A stretch of 6,512 nucleotides of DNA from M55B175 sp964635265 (GCA_964635265.1 CAZWNV010000169.1:1-6512), one strand, 5' to 3'. Shown: positions 1-5,634, counted from the first letter of the stretch. Notes: generated by a model from the letters alone, not told the origin. A program made the numbers and translations.

Positions 1-252
1 TCCTGCATGTATCCGCTCTTTACCCTGCACGCCTCCGGCCACAATCCCCGGGGCAACAAAGTTGATCGCGTTCGCCAGCGGTTCATGCATAAACTCAAAT
101 ACTATGTGGATAAATACGACAACGGCATCCAATGCGTAGGCTGCGGCCGCTGCGTACAGATGTGTCCGGTCAATATTGATATCCGCAGAGTGTGCAATAT
201 GATGAACAGCTATGATCCGGAATCCTGTGTTTGTGAAGTCACATCCGCATAG
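1..252 (+). CDS. 4Fe-4S electron-transfer subunit, FlxB/HydB/AsrA type (partial, C-terminal end)
   Basis: This is the C-terminal 83 residues of a protein whose start lies before the window. The motif CVGCGRCVQMCP, coded near 136-168, is a classical CxxCxxCxxxCP [4Fe-4S] ligand set. The second codon of the window is a cysteine (SCMYPLF) followed by a GHNPRG stretch and a basic linker. That arrangement fits the last ligand of a first cluster, as in the beta subunits of sulfhydrogenases, the anaerobic sulfite reductase A subunit and FlxB of the Flx-Hdr complexes. The likely role is to move electrons in the cytoplasm between the flavoprotein encoded next and an unseen partner. The stop codon is 16 bases before the downstream GTG start, so the two are surely cotranscribed. 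The family is clear, but which subfamily (FlxB, HydB or AsrA) cannot be decided without the upstream genes. Confidence 0.85.
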   Translation, partial: SCMYPLFTLHASGHNPRGNKVDRVRQRFMHKLKYYVDKYDNGIQCVGCGRCVQMCPVNIDIRRVCNMMNSYDPESCVCEVTSA

Positions 253-254
253 CC

Positions 255-262
255 AAGGGGGG
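255..262 (+). promoter_or_regulatory. Ribosome binding site that fixes the GTG start of the flavoprotein gene
   Basis: A purine-rich AAGGGGGG lies six bases before the GTG at 269. The reading frame is open back to position 212, but an ATG there would sit inside the preceding gene and add 19 unrelated residues. A TTG at 263 directly abuts the purine run and is too close to use it. The GTG at 269 is therefore the best start. Confidence 0.7.
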
Positions 263-268
263 TTGACC

Positions 269-1114
269 GTGCATAATCCATATTATCCATATCCGGTTCG
301 GATTGAGGAAATCACAACCGAAACCGAAGACCAGAGCTTGAAGACATTCAAATTCGTATTCCTGGATCCCAAGGACGAGGAGCGTTTTGCCTACCGGGCC
401 GGCCAGTTCGCCGAACTCTCCATCCCCGGCCAGGGCGAGATCCCCATTGGCATTGCCTCTTCGCCCACGGAAAAAGGCTTTGTAAAATTCACCGTGTTTA
501 ATACCGGCAAGGTTACCCGATACCTTCACTCCATGAAGGAGGATGATATCATGGGCGTCCGCGGTCCCCTGGGCAACTCTTTTCCCTGGGAGACCCTGGA
601 GGGGAAAAACGTGGTGATCATCGGCGGCGGTTTTGCCTTCACCACCCTGCGCTCTTCCATCATCTATATGACCGATCCTGCCAACCGGGACCGGTTCAAG
701 GACATCACCGTGATCTACGGCGCCCGCTCCCCCGGAATGCTCCTTTATAAGGAAGAACTCGAGGCCTGGGCCGAACGTAAGGACCTGAACATGCATATTA
801 CGGTGGACGGAACCGACGATCCCGAGTGGCCCCATCACACCGGCTTTGTGCCCGCCGTTGCCGAACAGGAGGCACCCAATGCGGACGCGGATACTTACGC
901 GATTGTCTGCGGCCCGCCGGTTATGATCAAATTTACCCAGCCCGTGCTGGACAACCTCGGCTATCAGCACGACCACATTTTGATGTCCCTGGAGAACCGT
1001 ATGAAATGCGGAATCGGCATGTGCGGACACTGCAATATAGGCAAGGAGTTCGTCTGCAAGGACGGGCCGGTCTTTACCCTTGACCAGCTCAACCAGATGC
1101 CGAAGGAATATTAA
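269..1114 (+). CDS. FAD/NAD(P)-binding [2Fe-2S] oxidoreductase subunit, FlxA/HydG/AsrB type
   Basis: This is a 281-residue cytoplasmic flavoprotein of the ferredoxin-NADP reductase-like family, in the group containing sulfhydrogenase gamma subunits, sulfite reductase AsrB and FlxA. The N-terminal FAD-binding barrel includes RAGQFAELSIPG (43-54) and GVRGPLGNSFPWE (96-108). The nucleotide-binding half begins with NVVIIGGGFAFTTLRS (114-129) and includes VIYGARSPGMLLYKEEL (148-164) and IVCGPPVMI (212-220). The C-terminal cysteines Cys247, Cys252, Cys255 and Cys263, in CGIGMCGHC and VCKDGPVF, are the expected [2Fe-2S] ligands. It should exchange electrons between NAD(P)H and the iron-sulfur subunit encoded 16 bases upstream. 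The start is GTG at 269, on Shine-Dalgarno grounds. The glycine-rich loop reads GGGFAFTT rather than the usual GGGIGLAP, which may alter nucleotide or partner binding. The family call is secure; the partner complex is inferred, and no hydrogenase or Hdr gene follows. Confidence 0.9.
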   Translation: MHNPYYPYPVRIEEITTETEDQSLKTFKFVFLDPKDEERFAYRAGQFAELSIPGQGEIPIGIASSPTEKGFVKFTVFNTGKVTRYLHSMKEDDIMGVRGPLGNSFPWETLEGKNVVIIGGGFAFTTLRSSIIYMTDPANRDRFKDITVIYGARSPGMLLYKEELEAWAERKDLNMHITVDGTDDPEWPHHTGFVPAVAEQEAPNADADTYAIVCGPPVMIKFTQPVLDNLGYQHDHILMSLENRMKCGIGMCGHCNIGKEFVCKDGPVFTLDQLNQMPKEY

Positions 1115-1174
1115 TCCTGCCCTCCGGAAAAGGATGGAATACCTGTGGAAAGGGCCCTGACAAAAATTTTGATA

Positions 1175-1201
1175 TTGACAAAAAAAAGATTTTCATATAT
1201 T
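1175..1201 (+). promoter_or_regulatory. Candidate sigma-70 type promoter of dsrC
   Basis: TTGACA at 1175-1180 matches the -35 consensus exactly, and TATATT at 1196-1201 is a five-of-six match to -10. The spacer is only 15 bases, shorter than the optimal 17, so the -10 assignment is tentative. The elements sit in a strongly AT-rich stretch starting near 1160, unlike the GC-rich coding DNA on both sides. A transcript starting near 1208 would carry a leader of about 90 bases before dsrC. Confidence 0.45.
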
Positions 1202-1283
1202 TGCTAATTTTTAAATATCTAATTTGTTTCCTATGCAAAAGGATGCCATTTAACAGTAGCGGGAGAAAGTTATAAACTAATTT

Positions 1284-1291
1284 AAAGGAGG
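1284..1291 (+). promoter_or_regulatory. Strong ribosome binding site of dsrC
   Basis: AAAGGAGG is a nearly perfect Shine-Dalgarno sequence eight bases before the ATG at 1300. It favours ATG 1300 over the in-frame GTG at 1294, which would be only two bases away, and gives a 105-residue product, the usual DsrC length. Its strength fits the high expression known for DsrC in sulfate reducers. Confidence 0.75.
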
Positions 1292-1299
1292 ATGTGTCA

Positions 1300-1617
1300 A
1301 TGCCAACAGTTGAATTTGAAGGGAATACATTTACTGTGGACGAAGATGGTTTTATCGATAGTTTCGATAACTGGAACGAGGCGTGGGTAAAGCACGTAAA
1401 ACAGGAAGAAGGTATCGACGAACTGACAGACGAGCACTGGAAAGTCATCAACGTCCTGCAGGACTACTACAAGAAAAACGGAATCGCCCCGATGGTCCGC
1501 GTGCTTTCCAAGCTGACGGGCTTCAAACTCAAATACATCTATGAACTGTTTCCGTCAGGCCCCGGCAAGGGTGCATGCAAAATGGCAGGCCTGCCCAAAC
1601 CTACTGGATGCGTATAA
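1300..1617 (+). CDS. dsrC: DsrC, sulfur-carrier protein of dissimilatory sulfite reduction
   Basis: The product is a 105-residue member of the DsrC/TusE family. In sulfate reducers DsrC is the co-substrate of the DsrAB sulfite reductase: sulfur from sulfite ends up as a trisulfide bridging its two C-terminal cysteines, which the membrane complex DsrMKJOP is thought to reduce. The sequence shows VDEDGFIDSFDNW near the N-terminus, the highly conserved VLQDYYKKNGIAPMVR in the centre, and the flexible arm LFPSGPGKGACKMAG followed by LPKPTGCV. The redox pair is Cys93 and Cys104, eleven residues apart, with Cys104 penultimate, as in true DsrC; TusE-type relatives keep only the last one. The gene stands alone with its own leader, strong ribosome binding site and terminator, as is common for dsrC, which is often unlinked to dsrAB. 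Nothing suggests loss of function. Confidence 0.98.
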   Translation: MPTVEFEGNTFTVDEDGFIDSFDNWNEAWVKHVKQEEGIDELTDEHWKVINVLQDYYKKNGIAPMVRVLSKLTGFKLKYIYELFPSGPGKGACKMAGLPKPTGCV

Positions 1618-1653
1618 GTCGCGCAGTACTACATGTTTTGCGGAAAATCCTTG

Positions 1654-1683
1654 AAAAGCCCTGCTGCTTAGTAGGGCTTTTTT
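1654..1683 (+). terminator. Intrinsic terminator of dsrC
   Basis: A 12-base-pair stem (1654-1665 with 1670-1681, one G-U pair) closes a four-base GCTT loop. The core is AAAAGCCCT facing AGGGCTTTT, and the right arm runs into six T residues (1678-1683). It lies 36 bases after the dsrC stop codon and 36 bases before yjbQ. The A-run on the left arm makes it potentially active on both strands, but there is no opposing gene to terminate. Confidence 0.88.
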
Positions 1684-1720
1684 CTATTTCCGGCACAACA
1701 AAACACAAAGGCCCTGCTGA
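1668..1720 (+). promoter_or_regulatory. Possible alternative hairpin covering the yjbQ start
   Basis: The right arm of the dsrC terminator (1668-1681) can pair with 1707-1720, which holds the yjbQ Shine-Dalgarno AAAGG and the first base of its ATG. By hand the pairing is 14 contiguous base pairs including three G-U, around a 25-base loop. It excludes the terminator stem because both use the same strand. It arises because AAAGGCCCTGCTGAT before yjbQ nearly repeats the terminator's left arm. Whether it forms is unknown, and the repeat could be chance. Confidence 0.25.
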
Positions 1721-2133
1721 TGAAGATTTCCGTGAAAAGCCGACAGAAAACCGAGATGCTCGACATCACCCGGGAGGTGCAGGACGCGGTTTCCCGGGGC
1801 AACGTGCGAAACGGCTTCTGCTTTCTTTTCGTGCCGCACACAACCGCTGCGGTCACCATCAATGAAAGCGCCGACCCCGCCGTCGCCAAAGACATCATCA
1901 CGGTCTTGAACCAGGTTGTCCCCTGGCAGGCGGACTACGATCATCTGGAGGGCAATTCCCCGGCCCATATCAAATCATCCCTTATCGGGCCCTCCCAATG
2001 GGTGATGCTTGATAGCGGCAGGCTCGTTCTGGGCACCTGGCAGGGCATTTTTTTCTGTGAATTTGACGGGCCCCGCAATCGCAGCCTCCATATTCGACTC
2101 CTGGCGGATAATAATGACCACCGTGCTGGATAA
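1720..2133 (+). CDS. yjbQ: YjbQ/UPF0047 family protein
   Basis: This 137-residue protein covers the whole UPF0047 domain, a compact beta-rich fold often annotated as secondary thiamine-phosphate synthase after weak activity reported for E. coli YjbQ; its true role is not settled. The hallmarks are PHTTAAVTINESADP (39-53), YDHLEGNSPAHIKSS (73-87) and the C-terminal LGTWQGIFFCEFDGPR (104-119). His40, His75 and His83 form the conserved histidine set believed to line a metal or active site. The start is ATG with AAAGG eight bases upstream. No signal peptide or membrane segment is visible, so it should be cytoplasmic. The gene follows the dsrC terminator by 36 bases and no clear promoter is visible there, so it may depend on read-through from dsrC. 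Its last 20 bases overlap the next gene, implying translational coupling. Confidence 0.92.
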   Translation: MKISVKSRQKTEMLDITREVQDAVSRGNVRNGFCFLFVPHTTAAVTINESADPAVAKDIITVLNQVVPWQADYDHLEGNSPAHIKSSLIGPSQWVMLDSGRLVLGTWQGIFFCEFDGPRNRSLHIRLLADNNDHRAG

Positions 2134-2572
2134 AACGGACAAAGCGGTAGTAAACCGCATCCAGTCTGATTTTCCGATCACGGCGAGGCCCTACGCGGTT
2201 CTTGCCGAAGAGCTGGGCCTGGGGGAAGACGAATTGATTGCCAGGGTTTGCCGGCTCAAAGAGATCGGCATCATCCGGCGCATCGGCGGCAACTTCGTGC
2301 CCGGCAGACTGGGCTTTGTCAGCACCCTCTGCGCCGGCCGGGTGCCGGAGGAGAAAATCGATGCTTTTGCCGCAATTGTCAACCAGTACCGGGGCGTCAC
2401 CCATAACTACGTAAGAGACAACACCTATAATGTCTGGTTCACCATGATTGCGCCTTCAATGGAGGAAATCAGGCAAAACCTGTCCGAAATCGCCAGCCAG
2501 ACCGGGGTGCCAGAGCTGATCAACCTGCCGGCCACAAAGGTATTCAAAATCAAAGCCCAGTTTCGTTTGTAG
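2114..2572 (+). CDS. ahbA/ahbB: Siroheme decarboxylase subunit (AhbA/AhbB, Lrp/AsnC-like)
   Basis: The 152-residue product belongs to the AhbA/AhbB and NirD/G/H/L family, which resembles Lrp/AsnC regulators but acts as an enzyme. AhbAB removes two acetate carboxyl groups from siroheme to give didecarboxysiroheme, the first step of the alternative heme pathway in sulfate reducers and archaea. The N-terminal winged-helix-like part contains FPITARPYAVLAEELGL (20-36) and IGIIRRIGGNF (51-61). The C-terminal part has VTHNYVRDNTYNVWFT (95-110), with the family's His97, Tyr99 and Arg101, and ends LPATKVFKIKAQF. A true Lrp regulator would not carry the HNYxR...YNxWFT signature. The chosen ATG has GGCGGA five bases upstream and overlaps yjbQ; upstream in-frame starts lie deep inside yjbQ. 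I cannot tell the alpha from the beta subunit by eye. The partner subunit, needed for activity in studied systems, and ahbC/ahbD are not in the window. Confidence 0.85.
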   Translation: MTTVLDKTDKAVVNRIQSDFPITARPYAVLAEELGLGEDELIARVCRLKEIGIIRRIGGNFVPGRLGFVSTLCAGRVPEEKIDAFAAIVNQYRGVTHNYVRDNTYNVWFTMIAPSMEEIRQNLSEIASQTGVPELINLPATKVFKIKAQFRL

Positions 2573-2579
2573 GCCTTCC

Positions 2580-3392
2580 ATGCAGGATATCCGAATCGCG
2601 ATTGTCACTGCCAATGCCCGCCTTGGCCAAACGGCCCACAACCTGGATCGCATCTCACGCTGGGTGGAAGACGCCCGAAAAGCGGACGCAGACCTGATTT
2701 GCCTGCCGGAGCTGCAGATCAGCGGCTACCAGAACAGCCCTTCCATCCGCGAATGGGCGGAGCGCGTACCCGGTCCGGCAGTAGGGTGCCTGGAAACGCT
2801 CGCCAGAAATGCGAACATGACGATCCTTGCCGGAACGGCCGAGGCCGGGGCGGAAAACCGGCTGTATGCCACCCACCTTGTGGTAAGCCCGGAAGGGCTC
2901 TGCGGCAGATACCGCAAAACCCATCCCGGACCTCCGGAGCAGGAAATCTTTACACCCGGCGATACAGTACCGCTGTTTGCCACAAAGCAGCTGCGCTTTG
3001 GCCTGCAGCTCTGCTATGACGCGCATTTTCCCGAGCTTGCCACCAGCATGGCACTAAAAGGGGCTGAAGCGATTTTCATCCCCCATGCCTCGCCCGGGGC
3101 CAGCCCCGCCGAAAAAATGGACTCCTGGATGCGCCACCTTCCGGCCCGGGCCTTTGACAACAGCCTCTTCGTTATCGCCTGCAACCAGGCGGGAGACAAC
3201 GGAGCGGGGCTTTCTTTTCCGGGCATCGCACTTGCCCTTTCCCCTTCCGGCACAGTGCTTGCCGCTTACGCCGGCGCCTTGGAACACATGATCATCGTGG
3301 ATCTCAAGGCTGCGGATCTGGAAGCTGTGCACAGCCATCGCATGCGCTGTTTTCTTCCCAACCGCAGGCCGGAGCTGTACAGGAACGGATAA
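2580..3392 (+). CDS. Carbon-nitrogen hydrolase (nitrilase superfamily)
   Basis: This 270-residue protein has the full length and the catalytic Glu-Lys-Cys triad of the nitrilase superfamily: Glu44 in LICLPELQISGY, Lys113 in GRYRKTHPGPPE, and Cys145 in LQLCYDAHFPE. The later stretch WMRHLPARAFDNSLFVIACNQAG (residues 183-205) is also typical. These enzymes hydrolyse amides, carbamoyl groups or nitriles. The CYDxxFPE context resembles the carbamoylase and omega-amidase branches more than true nitrilases, but the substrate cannot be read from the sequence. There is no signal peptide, so it is cytoplasmic. The ATG lies seven bases after the preceding stop, with only a short AGG in reach, suggesting coupled translation as the last gene of the yjbQ operon. 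No well-formed terminator follows. How it relates to siroheme or YjbQ function is unknown. Confidence 0.92.
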   Translation: MQDIRIAIVTANARLGQTAHNLDRISRWVEDARKADADLICLPELQISGYQNSPSIREWAERVPGPAVGCLETLARNANMTILAGTAEAGAENRLYATHLVVSPEGLCGRYRKTHPGPPEQEIFTPGDTVPLFATKQLRFGLQLCYDAHFPELATSMALKGAEAIFIPHASPGASPAEKMDSWMRHLPARAFDNSLFVIACNQAGDNGAGLSFPGIALALSPSGTVLAAYAGALEHMIIVDLKAADLEAVHSHRMRCFLPNRRPELYRNG

Positions 3393-3454
3393 AGGAGGCC
3401 GTCCCGGATTTTCCTCCCCAATGAAATTTTTTCGAACCGGGAGAGAAACGGGTG

Positions 3455-3483
3455 TTGACATTCAAACGTTTGTTTAATACAAT
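3455..3483 (+). promoter_or_regulatory. Near-consensus promoter of the tetR-efflux operon
   Basis: TTGACA (3455-3460) is a perfect -35 hexamer, and TACAAT (3478-3483) matches five of six -10 positions. They are separated by the ideal 17 bases. Transcription should begin near 3490, about 30 bases before the tetR ATG. Such a strong promoter ahead of an efflux operon normally needs a repressor, and the palindromes inside it supply a likely target. Confidence 0.8.
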
Positions 3484-3492
3484 CGTTTAAAC
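3461..3492 (+). promoter_or_regulatory. Candidate TetR operator within the promoter
   Basis: CAAACGTTTG (3463-3472) is a perfect 10-base palindrome filling the spacer between -35 and -10. GTTTAAAC (3485-3492) is an eight-base palindrome at the expected transcription start. In addition TTCAAACG (3461-3468) and CGTTTAAA (3484-3491) form an inverted pair with one mismatch, centred on the promoter. The regulator encoded directly downstream could bind one or both sites and block RNA polymerase, giving autoregulation. Which palindrome is the true operator cannot be decided from one sequence. Confidence 0.6.
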
Positions 3493-3521
3493 TTATTTTT
3501 TCCTTGATCCGGGAGCATCCA

Positions 3522-4175
3522 ATGGCCGAACAATCGGACGAGCACACAAGGGAGCGGATTCTGGACCAGGCCGAACGGCTCTTCGCCGTAAAGGGTTTTG
3601 AAGCCGTAAGCATCCGCGAAATCACCCGTGCTGCAGCAAGCAACCTGGCAGCGGTGAACTATTACTTCGGCAACAAAAAAAATCTGTACCTGGAGGTATT
3701 CCGGCAGCGCTGGATGATTCGCACCCGGCTGGTCAGACAGAGTTTTGCCGAAAAACTCGCCGGCAATCCGAACCCTTCCATACCGGAGATTCTTCATGCA
3801 ATGGCCCGCGCATTTCTCGACGGACCATTGAGCGACGAGCAACGGCGCCAGCACGCACTTCTCATGCAAAGGGAAATGGCTCGTCCGGGCGATGCCCTGA
3901 AGCTGGTGGTGGAAGAGGTTATGCGCCCCTACCATGAGGAACTGATAACGCTCCTGCGGCCCAATCTCCCCCGCCATGTCGACGAGGAGCGTCTGCGGCT
4001 CTGCGTGCTCAGCATTCTCGGTATGACCCTTTATTTCACATTCGCAAGGCCCGCCGTATCCATCGTTATGGGAAGGCAGTATGATGCGTGCTTCAAATCC
4101 CAGCTGATCCAGCATGTCCAAACCTTTGCCACGGACGGCCTGAACGGCCTGGTCGCGGAGAACAGGAAGCAATAG
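3522..4175 (+). CDS. TetR/AcrR family repressor, CecR-like
   Basis: This is a 217-residue one-component regulator. The N-terminal domain has the TetR signature: TRERILDQAERLFAVKGFEAV (residues 9-29) leads into the helix-turn-helix at about 31-50, ending NYYFGNKKNLYLEVF. The ligand-binding half contains HALLMQREMARPGDALK and VMRPYHEELITLL, which resemble the CecR/YbiH (DUF1956) C-terminal domain. Relatives of that type sit in front of membrane fusion protein and transporter genes, as here. The ATG at 3522 has GGGAG six bases upstream, whereas the in-frame TTG at 3504 has no comparable site. It most likely represses its own promoter and the efflux genes that follow with no gap, and releases DNA when a toxic or lipophilic compound binds. 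The inducer is unknown. The TetR family is certain; the CecR subgroup is by visual resemblance. Confidence 0.93.
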   Translation: MAEQSDEHTRERILDQAERLFAVKGFEAVSIREITRAAASNLAAVNYYFGNKKNLYLEVFRQRWMIRTRLVRQSFAEKLAGNPNPSIPEILHAMARAFLDGPLSDEQRRQHALLMQREMARPGDALKLVVEEVMRPYHEELITLLRPNLPRHVDEERLRLCVLSILGMTLYFTFARPAVSIVMGRQYDACFKSQLIQHVQTFATDGLNGLVAENRKQ

Positions 4176-5615
4176 ATGGGCAGACATCCGGCGGCAAGAG
4201 CATTCTTCATGCTCCTTTTCCTTGCAGCGACCGGCTGCATGCGTCTGGGGCCCGATTATGAACGGCCAAAGACCGGCATCGATATACCGGAAGCCTACAA
4301 GGAGCGCAAAACCCGGCAAACCCGGAGCTGTCTGCCGCAGGATCTTTGGTGGCAGCAATTTGATGACCCCCGGCTCAATCGGGTGATTGCCGACGTGCTC
4401 CGCAGCAACCAGGACATTGCCAAAGCAGCCGCAAGTGTTTCCGAGGCGGCCGCCGTTGCCGGGCAAACTGCGGCGGATCAGCTGCCCTCCCTCGATCTCA
4501 ACGCCGAAGCCTCCCGCCAGGAGCAGTCCTTCGTATCCCCCATGGCCGGCGGTTACCAATCAGTGAGAATCGACTCCTTCTCCCTGACCCTCCCCGCCTC
4601 TTATGAGGTCGATCTGTGGGGCCGTCTGGCGCGGGCTACGGAAGCCGCCAGGGCGGAGCTTCTGGCAGCGGAAAAAAACCGGCAGGCCGTTGTCCAGTCC
4701 CTTGTTGCAGAGGCGGCAGCCCAGTATTTCAATATCCAGTACCTGCAGCGGCAGCTAAGCGTCACGCGGGAACTGAAAAACAGTTACCAGGAAAATCTGG
4801 AGCTGATCGAAGCCCGCTACAGGCGGGGACTCGCCTCCGTCCTGGAACTCCGGCAGGCCCGCAGAAGCCTCGCCCAGTCCGAGTCCGAGATCCCGCCGCT
4901 GAAGCAGAGCATTGGCAAAGCGCGCCACAAGCTGGCCGTACTGCAGGGCAAATACCCGGAAACAGGTGGCCTGCAAAACGATCCGGCCACCGCCTTTGCG
5001 CTTCCTCCCGCCGTTCCCGCGGGCCTGCCCTCTGAATTGCTCAACCGGAGGCCGGACATTCGTGCGGCGGAGGCCTCGCTTCAGGCTGCCTGCGCAAAAA
5101 TCGGCGCCGCCAAAGCCAGCCGCTTTCCGCAAATCACGTTGACCGGCAGTTTCGGCTATACAAGCGAGGAGCTCGACCTGCTCTTTGAACCCCGGAACCA
5201 GTTGTGGCGGATCGCAACAGGCATTGTACAGCCCGTGTTTGATGCGGGAAAAAGAAAAGCTGCCCAGCGCGCGGCGGAGGCGCGCTACGAGAAGCAGCTG
5301 GCAGCATATGCGAAAACCGTTCTGGACGCATTTGCGGAAGTAGAGGGTGCCCTTTTGACACGGGAGCAGCAGATTGATCGCTACAAAAGGCTGCAGGACT
5401 ATCTCACGGAGGCGCAAAAGACCCTGGGCACAGCCCTTGCCAGATACCGGCGGGGGGTCACCGACTATCTCAACGTTCTGGACGCCCAGCAGGCAAAGTA
5501 TCAGGCGGAACTGAGCCTGCTGGACACACAGTATGCGATATATGCCAACAGAGTCAGCCTCTACCGGGCGCTTGGCGGCGGCTGGGGCAGCAGGGAGGCT
5601 TTGGCAAACCAATAA
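4176..5615 (+). CDS. Outer-membrane efflux lipoprotein, NodT/OprM type (TolC superfamily)
   Basis: This 479-residue protein would form the outer-membrane channel of a tripartite efflux pump. The N-terminus has basic residues, a short hydrophobic segment and LAATGC, with Cys21 as the probable lipidated residue. MRLGPDYERP follows, as is usual in NodT-family lipoproteins. The -3 lipobox residue is Ala rather than Leu, a mild deviation. Two outer-membrane efflux domains follow: the first (about 60-260) contains ASYEVDLWGRL (141-151) and a long helical stretch with RYRRGLASVLELRQAR (214-229); the second (about 285-470) contains LPSELLNRRPDIRAAE (284-299) and the matching RYRRGVTDYLNVLDAQ (423-438). 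It ends with LYRALGGGW (462-470), the family's usual end. Repeated RYRRG...L...A elements reflect the internal duplication of TolC-like proteins. Its ATG begins at the base after the tetR stop, with AGGAAG six bases upstream, so the two are one operon. Confidence 0.95.
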   Translation: MGRHPAARAFFMLLFLAATGCMRLGPDYERPKTGIDIPEAYKERKTRQTRSCLPQDLWWQQFDDPRLNRVIADVLRSNQDIAKAAASVSEAAAVAGQTAADQLPSLDLNAEASRQEQSFVSPMAGGYQSVRIDSFSLTLPASYEVDLWGRLARATEAARAELLAAEKNRQAVVQSLVAEAAAQYFNIQYLQRQLSVTRELKNSYQENLELIEARYRRGLASVLELRQARRSLAQSESEIPPLKQSIGKARHKLAVLQGKYPETGGLQNDPATAFALPPAVPAGLPSELLNRRPDIRAAEASLQAACAKIGAAKASRFPQITLTGSFGYTSEELDLLFEPRNQLWRIATGIVQPVFDAGKRKAAQRAAEARYEKQLAAYAKTVLDAFAEVEGALLTREQQIDRYKRLQDYLTEAQKTLGTALARYRRGVTDYLNVLDAQQAKYQAELSLLDTQYAIYANRVSLYRALGGGWGSREALANQ

Positions 5616-5634
5616 TTTGAACAGGCGGTAGAGC

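Noticed and set aside
239..1030. A 263-codon open frame on the minus strand opposite the flavoprotein gene
   Set aside because: It is antisense to a well-supported gene with recognisable motifs, its own product shows no known domain, and GC-rich coding DNA commonly leaves such frames open.
1114..1160. Possible terminator after the flavoprotein gene (ATCCT facing AGGAT, and AGGGCCCT at 1151-1158)
   Set aside because: The stems are only four or five base pairs with no T-run directly after them, so I cannot support an intrinsic terminator.
2009..2113. Longer N-terminus for the siroheme decarboxylase from a start at 2009
   Set aside because: It would overlap yjbQ by more than 100 bases and add residues unrelated to the family. 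The ATG at 2114 matches the expected domain start and has a plausible ribosome binding site.
2114..2572. Lrp/AsnC transcription regulator as the function of this gene
   Set aside because: The HNYxR...YNxWFT signature and the LPATKVFKIK end point to the siroheme decarboxylase branch, which shares the fold but is enzymatic.
3396..3445. Possible terminator after the nitrilase-family gene (GGAGG facing CCTCC; TCCCGG at 3402-3407 facing CCGGGA at 3437-3442; T-run at 3427-3432)
   Set aside because: The arms are short, the loops are long, and the T-run is separated from the first stem and lies inside the second. The operon end is not marked by a convincing hairpin.
3474..4559. A 361-codon minus-strand frame opposite tetR and the start of the efflux lipoprotein
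   Set aside because: It spans two genes with clear families on the other strand, has low-complexity composition and no recognisable domain. It is a codon-bias shadow.
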